From the NCBI RefSeq assembly GCF_026151205.1, contig NC_087078.1:18059118-18123117 (forward strand): a stretch of 64,000 nucleotides of DNA, read 5' to 3'. Source of the stretch: Bolinopsis microptera. Taxonomy: Eukaryota; Ctenophora; Tentaculata; Lobata; Bolinopsidae. Shown here one piece after another: positions 9,690-20,561 of this stretch. Each line of letters starts with the position of its first letter. Positions within the stretch are counted from its first letter, which is position 1. Made by a program: the position numbers and the translations under genes. The notes beneath the pieces were generated by a model, which ran no database searches, was not told the origin of the DNA, and saw nothing but the letters and a program-made list of their open reading frames with translations.

Positions 9690-10698
9690 CAGGGCCAACT
9701 GAAGGGCCGTCATCACTCATCAAAGAGCTGCGAGAATAACACTACTGCATATGCCTGGAGTTGCGTCCTGACTAATACTATGGTGCGTGGAAATCTGTAC
9801 CGAAAGGACCGTGGCCGTGCCGCAAAAGAAAAGGAATCGGCCCTCGTTCCTAACTTGCTAGGTATAGCCATGCTGTTGTTGTTGCTTATTAGATTCTGTT
9901 ACCTTTTTCGTCAATTTCGAATCTTGGTAAACGACCTGCTACAACCCACCGCTTGAGACCCAGGGTCCCACGGTGATCAGATCATGTCACTCAAGAAAAA
10001 TCCCCTGAACGAAGTATACGAGATATCATGTAACCTTGGGTAAATACTGAAAGACGAGTGGTCAAATTGCATATTCTAATCCAACATGCCAATCTGTTTT
10101 TTTTTTCATTCCTAGAAAGTACGAGAATAACTAAACAACTGCTGCATTCAGATGGCTACATCTACAGCTCTGTGAAGAAGTACAAGGAAAAAGCCCCCCC
10201 CCCCCCCCCCCCCCCCCATTTGGCTGGCGGTGCTGCAACCTGCAATCTCTCAGACAACTACCTCGTTGTGGGTAACAAACCCCGCAACAACGAGGCAGCT
10301 TTCAAAACGAAAACAAGTATTACGTAATCGGCCGAGAGGGAGGGGAGTTTCCAAATGATTACGCTTGTGTAATTTTGACATAATAGCTATGCGGTGGGGG
10401 GGGGGGGGGCGTAAAAATTGTCCAATAAGTGATTACGTAATATATGAACGGCCCCTAAGAAGTAAAGAAAGGGAGCTGCGAAGAGAGTAGATGCAGCCAT
10501 CTGAAATCTGAATCCAGCAGTTGTATAGTTCTTCTTGGACGTTATAGGAATCGGGAAAAGATAGGCATGTTGTTTGCTGTCTCACGGCATTACGGTCGTG
10601 TACTAACAGCTGATAAACTCACCTACCTATCAATCCAATTCTGCCCATTATTCGTCAGTCATCGGGTGACGTGATCTGCAGATTACCGTGAGACTCCA

Positions 10699-11287
10699 GA
10701 TCTCAGAAGGGCTAGTAGTCAGCCACCCGTGGTTTGCGTGGAATTAAGACCTACGAGTGTCTTTCTTGATGGTAGAACAACATGATACTGATAATTAATG
10801 TCGTGGTTCAACTTCCGAGTGGGTCGTTATTGACCCAGTTGATCGATTTAAAAATTTAAATCAACGTACAGGAGTAATGACCAAGATATAACATGTATTT
10901 ATACTAATATTTGTAAAAGTTTGACAACATTATATTTAATTAATCAATTTTGTGGTCTTAGTGGGTCGCTAATGACCCATTTAACCGATTTTTCGCAGTT
11001 TATGATGATTATCACTTGCTGAGAGGCGATTTTGAACTTATGATGTCATGCTTTAGGCTGAATTTAAGAAGTTACATGGACATATGTAGTAATAAGCAAG
11101 TGAGCCGAGTGGGTCGTTAATGACCCAAATTCTTTATTTTTAAAAAGTTAGAGTTACACAGTATCGACCATATGTTTTTAACTTATGCTACAGTTTTTAT
11201 TTTATCCTAACGTCTTTGTTTCAGAAGTTAAAGCCGAAAAACCGTGATGGGTCGTTTGCGACCCGGACGAGTGGGTCGTATGCGACC
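10699..11287 (-). repeat. right arm of the piggyBac-like fold-back
   Basis: Inverted copy of 9098-9689. Palindromes lie at about 10,821, 10,963, 11,111, 11,249 and 11,273, mirroring the left-arm spacing. Several have one half changed (GACGACC to TGACC) relative to the left arm, so the arms have diverged slightly. Confidence 0.9.
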
Positions 11288-11988
11288 ATAGCTGTATCTT
11301 TTAAAGTAAACGAGATACAGATTAGCTTTTTTGGATATCTCATTTTTGCTGTAAAGTGACCTAGTGTGTTAAACGGTATCAAAATCGGCAAACTTTAAAA
11401 CTCGTCGTCCCTAATGGGTTAAACTGTGCAGGGTTATAGATTAAATTATTTCTTTGTGCACAGCTTTTTAAATTTAAAACCCAATTTCTTTGTAAAGTAT
11501 TGTTTGCATTTTAACAGTAACGGGTCTTATATTGTTGTAGTTGTAAGCCACAATCTTAATTGTAAGAAAAATATCGGAAATATGAAATTATTATGCAGAT
11601 TAAAGAAAAGTGACGATTAAAAAATGATAAAACGACTTGACAAAACGAAATGTTTGAAAGAAAAAGAATAAAAAGAATGAAAAGAAGTGCATTATTTAAA
11701 CGTGATAAAAATAGGATATCACGAAGATTAGATATCATATTATGGTCGTTATTCCATCATTAAGGACTTCACTCTCGGATCCATATCCTCGGTTATTTGG
11801 TTGCCAAGTTTCCGTAAAACTAAATGCAACCAAGTTCTGTTTTCATCATATTTTTTGCAAGATTTTTGTATTACTATGTAATTAGCAGCAATGCAGAACT
11901 CCTGTCATTTATTTTGTACGGCATTTATATAGTATACACTGCCGTGTATTAGTTGTGCTCAACGGATAAAAATTATGTGACCCCATTA

Positions 11989-12390
11989 TTATTTTGTTTT
12001 CTGAAATCTCACCAAATTGGTATCAGCCGTTTTGGGGAGAATAAAACATGTTGGTGCGCCAATGGGACACCTCAATACTCTTGATACGAAAAGACTAACA
12101 TTCGTCATACGAACAAATGAGAACTTTGAGCTTGGATAATTAACATGACTGAGTTTATCAATTTTGCGAGCAAGCTTATTAAGGTCATCGAGGTTACCTA
12201 CAAAGTGCGGATCACTAAATAAGAGCTGATTATTCTGAGAAGCATAGTAATAGTGCAAAGATTGGTTTTCGTTATTTCTCAAAATAAATGCTAGAGAAAT
12301 CTTAAGTTTAAAGATTGTCTTTTGATCTTTAAAAATTGAGAGAAGATGCTCCTTGATTTCTTCGATTGAAAACAGGGCGATGAATTTCAA
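11989..12390 (-). pseudogene. 133-codon frame resembling a conserved large-element/virus-like protein
   Basis: The frame includes FSIEEIKEHLLSIF, a segment ending LHYYYASQNNQLLF, NLDDLNKLARKIDKL, SSKFSFVRMTNVSLFV and CPIGAPTCFILPK. The order (helical start, short acidic linker, then a strand leading to P-x-G-x-x-x-x-x-LPK) resembles, from memory of the family, proteins near or fused to type-B DNA polymerases in Polinton-like and other virus-like elements of invertebrates. There is no ATG in this frame. A second frame starting at ATG about 12,482 (MLQYERTI) runs into it with a one-base offset. The U3 copy (24,920-25,290) has lost the middle by deletions. I call it a decayed gene and put the family assignment at low confidence. 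Confidence 0.4.
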
Positions 12391-12786
12391 ACGAAAACCG
12401 AGCCGTGTTTAGGCGTTGTCTCTGTATCTCTTTCGTCGACTCCATCTATAGACCCAAGGATTGTTCTTTCATACTGTAGCATTTGACTTTGTCGTTGTCA
12501 TGAGTACAGAGTAGTACTGCAGTAGTATATTAAGGACGGTTGAACCAGCGTTTGATCAAAAATTGGGGGAAACGTTCATTAGAAAATAAAAATGTTATTA
12601 ACACTAGCACGATATAGCACAAAACCACTTACACTATTGAAATTAAAATATGTTTAATTACACTCAGCTCTGTGGTCGTCGTGGGATTTAATTGTTTCAC
12701 CTGATATACCTTGGTAACTTTAAGGCCGTGTTCTAGATGCGAACACAGGAGATAAGAGGAGTTATCTAGATATTTTTAGTACTAAA

Positions 12787-12821
12787 CAATTATACATCCA
12801 ATTATACATCTCCGATCTCGG
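12787..12821 (+). repeat. 35-bp direct repeat, left boundary of a U2-specific insertion
   Basis: CAATTATACATCC...GATCTCGG here and again at 14,266-14,300 with one mismatch. U3 has only one such site (about 25,570-25,617), so the 1.48 kb between the two copies is an insertion or duplication specific to U2. Confidence 0.8.
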
Positions 12822-14265
12822 CGACATGGTGGAGAACAGATGTAATGTGTGTTTGAAAGTAGTCACTCGGATAGAAAGTTGAATGGAAATGACTGATAGT
12901 TAGTGGCGGAGGTTTTATAACTTGACTAAACAGCTACTATTAGGTAGTGCGCCATCGACAGTGAGCCGCGCGTGCCGACTGTAGGATGGTTTTTTAGCGC
13001 TAATTTCGGCCAGCACAATTTTCTTCAAACAAATAGATATTAAGTATCCTTCCCGACCTCAGATTGCAACAAAAATTGGTAAGCTTACTCATAGACTTAC
13101 AAGGAAGGTGTCCGAAAAGTTTAAAGCATATCCAACCATTAGACATTATGTTACAGCTAAAAGCAGCGTATTTTGCCCCATTTTGATCACTATATCAACT
13201 CCGATATCCACCAAATTTTTCGGACAGTTGTGAAAGCCCTATTGGAAGGTCGTCGCCAATTTTCAGAATGATCTCATTCAAGGAACTGAAGATATATCTA
13301 AATAATACGACAAAAATCAACGAATTTGGTCAAATTTGGTCAAATTACGCGACTTTTACAGCTAATTTTGCTCCAAAAGCCGCGCACCATCAAATATGGC
13401 ACCTAGGCGGCACTCACTGATTTTTCCAAAAAGGTATAAAAAATTTTGTATTGTGAAAATTCTCACAGTCTCTAGAAAACAATGGTACAAAAATTTTAAA
13501 AATCCGAGCAAGTTTATTTTTATGGTGCACGGTGCACCATAAAAATAAACTTGCTCGGATTTTTAGATGGCAAGTACGTACGGTACAGGGCTTTAAGTAC
13601 GTACGGTACAGCTACTTTTAAAGGTACGTACCGTACAGGCACTGTAAGGTACAATTTTTTTCAAATTTTTAGAATCAACTTCAGTGAATTACTTGCAATT
13701 TCTGATTAGTATTATCATCACAATTTTTGAGATAGAAGTCGAAAATTAACACAGTGGTTAAAACAATAAAAGATTTAAGAGGAAAATTTGTGTACCGGAT
13801 CGCTCTTAACCGGTACTACACTACTACTACTTGTAATTATCGTTAAACTCAAAGCTTCATCCTTTTGTTGCAGTATACGAACACCAGCTTTTCAGCTAGC
13901 TCAGGTCGCAACCTTAATCTACGCTTGTCCATAATATACTCGCAATCTCTAAAATTGGTCTCACAAATTGACGAAAACACTGAATACTATTTGGGCCAAC
14001 TGTTTAAGCAGAAAAAGTTCTCCTCCAAAATATTTCCAGTATATTGACGGATTAATAAGCTTCATAGATTCTGATTCCGCATCAGTGTAGGGTTTTACCC
14101 CTTCTCTGTCGCACGTACCGTCTAGTTTTTGTTTCCATTGCTATCAACTGGATTCAACTTTTCAGCCTACTTTATTAAGTACGTACCGTACAGCTAATTT
14201 AAAGGTACGTACCGTACGAACTTACCATCTTAGGGTGCACCCCCTACTACTATTCTTTCCTCGAA
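12822..14265. other. U2-specific 1.44-kb insert
   Basis: It begins with a minus-strand gene X 5' fragment (ATG context and TATA box, 12,822-12,935). Next comes a 75-bp segment (about 12,950-13,025) homologous to an insertion in the 41-44 kb fold-back, then a 69-bp hairpin, then several copies of an AAGTACGTACGGTACAG motif (13,571, 13,593, about 13,622 and 14,178-14,217 in either orientation). One plus-strand frame (13,865-14,047), preceded by TTTGTTGCAG, could be a terminal exon but has no support from another copy. Confidence 0.5.
13497..13565. repeat. perfect 69-bp hairpin (34-bp arms, 1-base centre)
   Basis: The arms run from TAAAAATCCGAGCAAG to GTGCAC on each side of a single G at 13,531 and are perfectly complementary. 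Coding potential is nil. It could be the fused ends of two head-to-head element copies or an extruded-cruciform site. Confidence 0.9.
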
Positions 14266-14403
14266 CAATTATATATCCAATTATACATCTCCGATCTCGG
14301 AAATTCTATTTGGTGTCCGTTAAATGATCCGCCATGTAAAGTTCAATATATTTGTGTTTTTGAAGTTAGGGGTGAAAAGAAGGAAAAAGATAAAACTACT
14401 TAC

Positions 14404-15586
14404 GGTCATCGATTTTCCCTTGCTTGTGCTTGGTTTTGGGGCCGGTCGTTTCCTTTTTGTAGGGGTTTCCTCCACACCTTTCTTCAGCTCCCAAACTTTT
14501 AGGGTCATGCAACCATTTTTCTTGACCGCTATACCCACTAATTCCATTCCGTTCTGAAAATCGATATCATTCGATATAAAACATTCATTAATCTCTTCTA
14601 GAGTTGGTATGAATTTAAAATCTTCCAGATGATAATTAACATCAATTGAATAATAATAGAGTTTATCCTCCTAAAACCTACTTTTAATTACTAAAACAAA
14701 TACAAAACCAAGCTTTATAATCAAGTTTTTAAGATTCTTTAATTCTATATGATTTTTTAAAATTTTTGAATGCCTACCTTCATCATATCTTCGTCGTCTA
14801 CCGGGAAGTGAAATATAATTTGAGTCTCATTCCCACCTGTTAACGCAAAATTTTGGATCAGTTTAGATGCACTAGTCATCTTGGTTTTAAGCCTTCTATT
14901 TCCGCCGCAAGCAGTACAGGTTATTGTAAACTTGTTTACTCTGTAATAAATGGCATAAAATTGAATTTTTGTTTAACTGAATTTTTTGTTTAACTGATGT
15001 GTAGAAGGCTGTTCCCCAGTGAATGGTGCTCCCCACACGTCAGAAAGCTGATTACGATTGTCCTTTCATCAGCGGAGGCTAGGCCCGTGGTCTCTTCTAT
15101 GCAATTCTCTGCAAAGCAGTCGTGCACCTTTTTCCTATTCTTGTCCTTTCCTTGTTTCTCCTCTGATTCACTGTCACTGTCGAAATTTTGTTGACAGGGA
15201 AACGTGACGTATAACTATAACTTCAGTTTCATCCCCAACTCCACTCCATAGTTACTGGTATTAGTTTTCTTTGTACATATAAACGGGACCCGACCGGCAA
15301 CAACAACATTGACATCAGTTTGTCCTTCCATTTTAAACGGAAACATCAGTTTTATAACAAAACCTTCAAGATTACTCTTATGAAGTCAAAACCTCCCCCA
15401 ACACAGCTGAAGAGAGATGCACTTTCTTCTTTCCCCCAACACTGCTGACCAGTTCTCACAGTTGACGTAGAGGACGAAGAAGCAGGTCAACAAAACCTTC
15501 TCGGAAGAGTGGGCTACAGGCGTGGGAGATAACTCCCGGGATACAGATCGGTCCTCTCTATTATGATTCCATTTTCTCCTTCCCAC
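14404..15586 (-). pseudogene. gene Y, U2 copy: spliced beta-rich protein, broken
   Basis: Clear exons are 14,404-14,670 (starts EDKLYYYSIDVNYHL, ends with a basic KRKRPAPKPSTSKGK tail, donor GTAAGT) and 14,778-14,940 (a CTAC zinc-type pair, then KMTSASKLIQNFAL and PVDDEDMMK, donor GTAGGC). A block from 15,039 upward carries an acidic-basic stretch (FDSDSELEEKQGKDKNRKK), the hydrophobic FVIKLMFPFKMEGQ and, near 15,560, GRRKWNHNREDRS. Phases agree at both junctions. Breaks are an in-frame TAG shared with U3 (about 15,214) and a TGA where U3 has TGG (about 15,381). The long beta-type exons and basic tail suggest a nucleic-acid or capsid-associated role, but I do not recognise it. Confidence 0.5.
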
Positions 15587-15715
15587 ATACTCTACTTTAA
15601 TAATTCAGAAATAATAATTATGTATATATGCGGTGATTAATGCATCTCTATTATGAATCCTTATGTACAGAATTTAAGTATCAATCGTTGATCACGCTAT
15701 TATTTTATTTTCTGT

Positions 15716-15740
15716 ACACTTTTTCCTGACCCTGCTGGTC
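15716..15740 (-). pseudogene. Walker A remnant type a, U2
   Basis: It encodes DGPAGSGKSVQ in the same context as 4537-4718. Type b recurs at about 15,977-16,004 and type c at about 17,105-17,128. The motif residues are identical between units although neighbouring third positions differ. This suggests the copies were under coding constraint at some stage after duplication. Confidence 0.5.
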
Positions 15741-16238
15741 CGTCCATCCACTTTTGGTGAGAATTACCATGAATTTGTTTGTTATGTACGCTGTTTGTCA
15801 GTGATAATATTTTTTTGGTCTGTATTGCTGGATTAATATGATTCTGACTAGTAAATTGAATAGGTACTGAACTTTATTATATTAAATCTTACTGAATCCC
15901 ATTTAAATCTATTCGAAAATTACTCAATCTTAACTGTGCAGGGCTATAAATTAAATTATTTCTTAATTTGTGCACAGCTTTTTCCAGATCCTGCTGGACC
16001 GTTTATCCACACGTTAGTTAAGGAAGAATCCAAACTCTTTGAAATGTTTTCTTCACAATAGAAGAGTATACCGTTTATGCAACAAAATTAGCAATGCTCT
16101 TGCTGTTGTTAAAACTCTTCGTATCTGAGGTATACCTTGGTATACCTAAGTTAGGTCCTAACTACTGGTATTGGTAACTACGAGAAGTATAAATTTTTGA
16201 AAACTTACCAATTTAAGTAATTGTGTATAAGATTATCG

Positions 16239-16464
16239 GGCAATTCGGTAATGTAGCTTGGTTAAGGCACGGTTAAAGCACGGTTAAGGCACAAGGGTCA
16301 CATGAGGCACGGTTGAGGCACGGTTGAGGCACGGTCACTTAAGGTACGGTTAACGCACGGTTGGGGAAATATAACCTATAAACATACAAGTGGTTAACTA
16401 AGGTACGGTTAAGGCACGGTTAAGGTACGGTTAGCTACGTGCGTAGATACATTACCGAATTGCC
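16239..16464. mobile_element. 226-bp MITE, U2 copy of 5065-5427
   Basis: The GGCAATTCGG termini and GATTATCG TSD (16,231-16,238 and 16,465-16,472) are identical to the U1 copy. The internal GGTTAAGGCAC array is about 137 bp shorter. Confidence 0.9.
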
Positions 16465-17159
16465 GATTATCGTTCAAGCGCTGGCTTGCGCTAGTTATCG
16501 CAAATTCATATTTTGCGCTGACCAGCGTTCAATGGCGCTAGCCAGCGACAACTAGCGCTAGATGGCGACAACTAGCGCCATCCAGCGCTAGTTGTCGCCA
16601 ACCAGCGCTAGTTGTCGCCATCCAGCGCCATAGTTTATGCGTTTACACTATCGCAAAAGAACCCTTACTCCTACGTGTAAGTAGTTTGGGTTTCGTTTTA
16701 CAATAACTATGTTATCCTCTCTTTCCACGTTTTTATGATTATCCGTGATTATTATTGTCGTGGCTCTATTGAAGGTAAGGTGTTACTTAGTAACAACAAC
16801 GCTGTTATTAGCACTATAAATACAGCAAAACAAACCAGTAACGCTCTGGTGTCAAGATCGTACTACAAATGAATAATTATTGTTTATTATAGTGATTAAA
16901 CATGATTAAATAAATTGATTAAATTAATATAATAATGTAATAATATGTAACTGGGGTCCCTCTGGAGCTTGTCCTTTAGTGCTCCTAAATAATTAATAAT
17001 TATTTATGATTATACGCGGTAATTATTAAATCTTTATTATGAATCCTTATGTACGTAATTGAACTATCAATCGTTGATCACATTAATATTTGGATTTCTG
17101 TACACTTTTCCCGCCCCTGCTGGTCCGTTCATCCATCTTTTTGATGGAACATTCTTCTT

Positions 17160-17429
17160 CTATACCGCTGTCAGTACAATAAATCCTTTCCAAAGAATAG
17201 TTTTCCAGTATAATGATGCTGGGTCTCCTTCGTTTGCTTCCAAGGAAACGAAATAGCTGTCGTTAGTTTTGTAGATGTGATCGCAATATTTGTTTGAATC
17301 CAGCGATTTACCATCACCTGTATGTATTTTCCACATGAAACATGTACAAGAGCGTAACATGTATTTCTTTATAGAGCTGCACACGCCACATAAGTTGAAG
17401 TTATAATATAAATTAACAAAAGTAATCAC
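17160..17429 (-). pseudogene. conserved exon upstream of P-loop type c, U2
   Basis: The 89-codon counterpart of 6163-6426, with two extra residues (CDHIYKTNDSYF) from a six-base in-frame insertion. The remainder is nearly identical (HTGDGKSLDSNKYCDH, SLEANEGDPASLYWKT). It ends at the same stop before the P-loop remnant. Confidence 0.45.
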
Positions 17430-17913
17430 GACCTTGATGATCTTCTTTCAAAGCCGAAGAGGTCCGGATTCCGAAAGAATAGTTCCACACCATCGGAGGG
17501 TGTTAGCGAAGAAAAAAACTGAAGAAGAGGAAGATAAAAAGATAAGACGTTCTATCGTTCAAAGAAACCAGTCTTGCAACTAGAGATAAAGATGAAGGGA
17601 AAGTCTCACGATGAGTAAAAGATGTACCAGGTATAAATTACACGGGCCACATGGTATAAAGGAGAGAGCTCGTGAATTGTACACGGTTTGATGTACAATA
17701 AGTAAACCGGGTGTGTAGTGCACAAGGCAGTGGAGAGTAGAGGTCTAGTGACCAGTAATTAGTTAGACAATCAATTATGAGAAATTGGGATTTCTAGTTT
17801 GATTGAAGACTAAGAAACAGAGTTAAGTAAAGTATAAAATTGATAAAAACTTGTGATACAAATAGGGGAAACATTTAATATCAAGTAAAGTTCGTGTTCT
17901 TGTCTAGGTGTAG

Positions 17914-18680
17914 GTATTAACGGAGTTCGTTGACCGTAACGAGCTGTAGATCTTGGAGGATCTTTTCGAGTTGACGTAGTACTCCGAGGACCGAGTCAAC
18001 GATGGACGGGGGTGCAAACATCGAGCGAGAGAGCAGCACCTGCAAACCGGCCTCCGTCCACGACGAGTACACGGGACGTAGTTTCGCCACGAGAACGTGA
18101 CGAATGTTGCCGTGTTTTGACAAGCACCGGGTCCCGGACAAGATTGCACCGCCGCGCTGCGAGAGGGACAGTATCAGCTCTGCCAGGAACGGGAGCAGCG
18201 ATTGTAGCACAAGGCGGTGAATCGTCTGTATCTTCGGGTTCGTCTGGAGCTCATCTTACCTGACGGCGGAGGCGGCGGTCGGGGTCGAGCGGCCGCGACC
18301 GAATCTACCTCGGGTTGAAGACGAGGACGGGGGAGAGGGTGAATTGATCGAAGATGAAGACGAAGAGGACGAGGAGCTGGACAGAGCAGCTGAGGGTAAA
18401 CGGGGTTCGGGTGCTACGGTGTCAGCATTTGAAGCGGGTGTGGCTCCGGAGCTAGTTTCCTTTGGTTCAGGTGTGGGAGCTAAATCTCGGACTAGGCCGA
18501 TCAGTGTTTCGGCGGGAATGTGCCTGAAAATTAAGAGATTACGTTATATACCCTAATACGATCGGTAAAGTAGATTGGGAATAGCTAGTAACAGAAACAT
18601 GAAAGGATGCAAAAGAGGAAGATCTACAAAGAGGATAGTACTTACTTGGCGACCAGGGCGAGAAGGTCGGATGATGACAT
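17914..18680 (-). pseudogene. gene X, U2 copy, exon 3 truncated by deletion
   Basis: Exon 1 (18,646-18,680, MSSSDLLALVAK) and exon 2 (18,260-18,523) are well preserved, with their splice signals. A deletion of about 200 bp joins the exon 2 donor region directly to the middle of exon 3, at a CTCA microhomology. It removes the intron's 3' end, the acceptor and about 40 codons (the FNFGGAQ segment). The rest of exon 3 (17,917-18,210) remains open and near-identical to U1. The TATA box is at 18,763-18,769. The copy cannot make the normal protein. Confidence 0.75.
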
Positions 18681-18762
18681 AGCGGAAAGTAAAATGTGGT
18701 GTTGGGTTTGAAAAAGTTACTTTGAAAGATAGTTGGAAATAACTAATAGTTAACGGTGGAGG

Positions 18763-18769
18763 TTTTATA
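18763..18769 (-). promoter_or_regulatory. TATA box of gene X (U2)
   Basis: TATAAAA, in the same context and distance (about 85 bases) from ATG 18,680 as in U1. Confidence 0.6.
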
Positions 18770-19973
18770 CCTGGACTAAGCAGGAAGCCATTGCTTCCTC
18801 GAAACCGCTATGGGTTCCGAAACTAGCAGACTCAACTTCAGGTGAACTACCGATAGTGCCTCCTGATAATCACATTAAAAATACCCTCTGTGAGCAATGC
18901 ACGAATATTCAGCAGATAGACAAGAGCGTAACATGTAACTCAGTCAGACTTATAATATCATTCTGACTAGCAAATTGAATAATGCACTTTGTGATATTTC
19001 AACCTCTTTAAAAATTAGCAATTCATCTTAAAACTGTGCAAGGTTATAGATTAAATTATTTCTTAGTGCACAGCTTTTTAAATTTAAAACCCAATTTCTT
19101 TGTAAAGTATTGTTTGCATTTTAACAGTAACGGGTCTTATATTGTTGTAATTGTAAGCCACAATCTTAATTGTAAGAAAAATATCGGAAATATGAAATTA
19201 TTATGCAGATTAAAGAAAAGTGACGATTAAAAAATGATAAAACGACTTGACAAAACGAAATGTTTGAAAGAAAAAGAATGAAAGGAATGAAAAGAAGTGA
19301 ATTATTTAAACGTGATAAAAATAGGATATTACGAAGATTAGATATTATATTATGTAAACGCTAGCTTAGCTCTACCTACTTAACCTAGACGCTTACGGCT
19401 TCAAGCCTTCTGCTTTGACTAGAAGCCAAAACTACAAGGACTGTGTAATCAATTTAGGTTTGAATCAGGCTTGGAAGTGGGACAAATGAAACAAACGAAT
19501 AACTAGGGATCTAAAGGCGATTAGGAAATAATTGGACAATACCGATAATGTAAAATCAACCTCAATAGGATAATCCTTCTCAACGTATTCTACTTAAAGC
19601 TTACTTTGTAAACACATTCTAGTGAGTAAACCTTAACATAGAATATAACTCGGCTTGCGGCGCATCATAACTTACAAGACATTTAAGTACGGAAACGTAT
19701 GAGGTTATAAGCGAGGCAAAAGGCGTGGTGTGTAAGGTCTGGGTCGGTTGACCCCCAAACTGGGTAAACGAAAACTCCCGGACCTCTTCGGTCTCGATAT
19801 TTATAGCCTTTCTCTCGTAATCTCATTAAACGTCATACTTTCGTCGTTTCCATAAGTTAAACCCCCCTATAAGCCATTATACACCTTTAAAAGCTTTTAT
19901 TCACTTTTAAAGACTTTTAAAGACACTTAAAAACGGTTTCTGTAATTGTTGAGCAATTATGAACAATCAAAGA

Positions 19974-20142
19974 CTTGCCTGCTTAATTGCTACTGTAACT
20001 TTAATAACCAAACTGTAATATGTAAATGCTTTCTAATTAACTCGACAGATATGAGATATGGCTGACCGCGTTACATAGTCTGAAACTATTTTCATAATTA
20101 AAATATCTTGGCTCTAATTCCTTGTAAGTTCCTACACTTACA
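19974..20142 (+). repeat. 169-bp terminal direct repeat, left copy
   Basis: Identical to 24,406-24,574. Begins CTTGCCTGCTTAATTGC and ends CCTACACTTACA. Zero differences over 169 bases indicates very recent duplication. Confidence 0.95.
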
Positions 20143-20561
20143 TATTCGCCCGCTCACCAAAGATAGGCGAGTTCTATAAACCTACTAAAGATTTGTAACT
20201 CGGCGCGCGCGCTGCAACACTATATTTCAGCTGCGCCGCGCACCCGTCTTGGGCGTTTGATAATAATTTAAAAATTCATTTTTCACTCACACTTCTAAAA
20301 TTTTCTCAACATCTTTTAACTACAAAGTATTCATATAGGAGTTGCCCTGCTGCGCGGCTCCTTTCTTCGCTCTAATATGTTTTTAATCATTTTCTTTAAC
20401 TCATGTGCTTCAGATGATAAAATTCGAACAATAAGCTTTTAAATACAGATTCTCTAATACATATTCATTTTACTTTACACTCCAAATCTTCTTTTTAGAT
20501 TTTTTTGTATATATCTGTCCTTTTTTGATAAATGTTCTCTTTAGTACTCCGTCCTTTTTCC

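Larger units (their letters stand above)
8741..11418. mobile_element. piggyBac-like non-autonomous fold-back element, 2678 bp
   Basis: Both ends carry CCCATTAGGGACGA as a 14-bp terminal inverted repeat immediately inside duplicated TTAA (8737-8740 and 11,419-11,422). CCC-type ends with a TTAA duplication are the hallmark of piggyBac. The U2/U3 junction (18,960-19,035) is a near-intact counterpart without the element. No transposase frame is present. The body is two long inverted arms (9098-9689 and 10,699-11,287) around a loop of about 1 kb. The loop holds a (C) run of about 22 (about 10,196-10,217), a (G) run (about 10,396-10,409) and a second nested inverted pair (about 10,110-10,190 with 10,480-10,560). 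Confidence 0.9.
11423..19020. repeat. U2: second copy of the tandem multi-gene unit
   Basis: It starts right after the piggyBac-like element (ACTGTGCAGGGTTATAG) and includes, along the plus strand, the 133-codon frame, a unit-specific 1.48-kb insertion, gene Y, P-loop exons a-c and gene X. Its start recurs at about 19,033 (U3). The matching part of U3 is 24,575-28,800, beyond an inserted cassette. Confidence 0.85.

Noticed and set aside
6062-17256. 65-codon plus ORFs (MNYQSLITLIFGFLYTF) in U1 and U2
   Set aside because: They lie antisense to the P-loop exon and its upstream frame, which have better motif support.
11426-19230. 64-codon plus ORF found in two units (MQGYRLNY)
   Set aside because: Its presence in two places only reflects the unit duplication. 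There is no start context, and differences do not favour coding.
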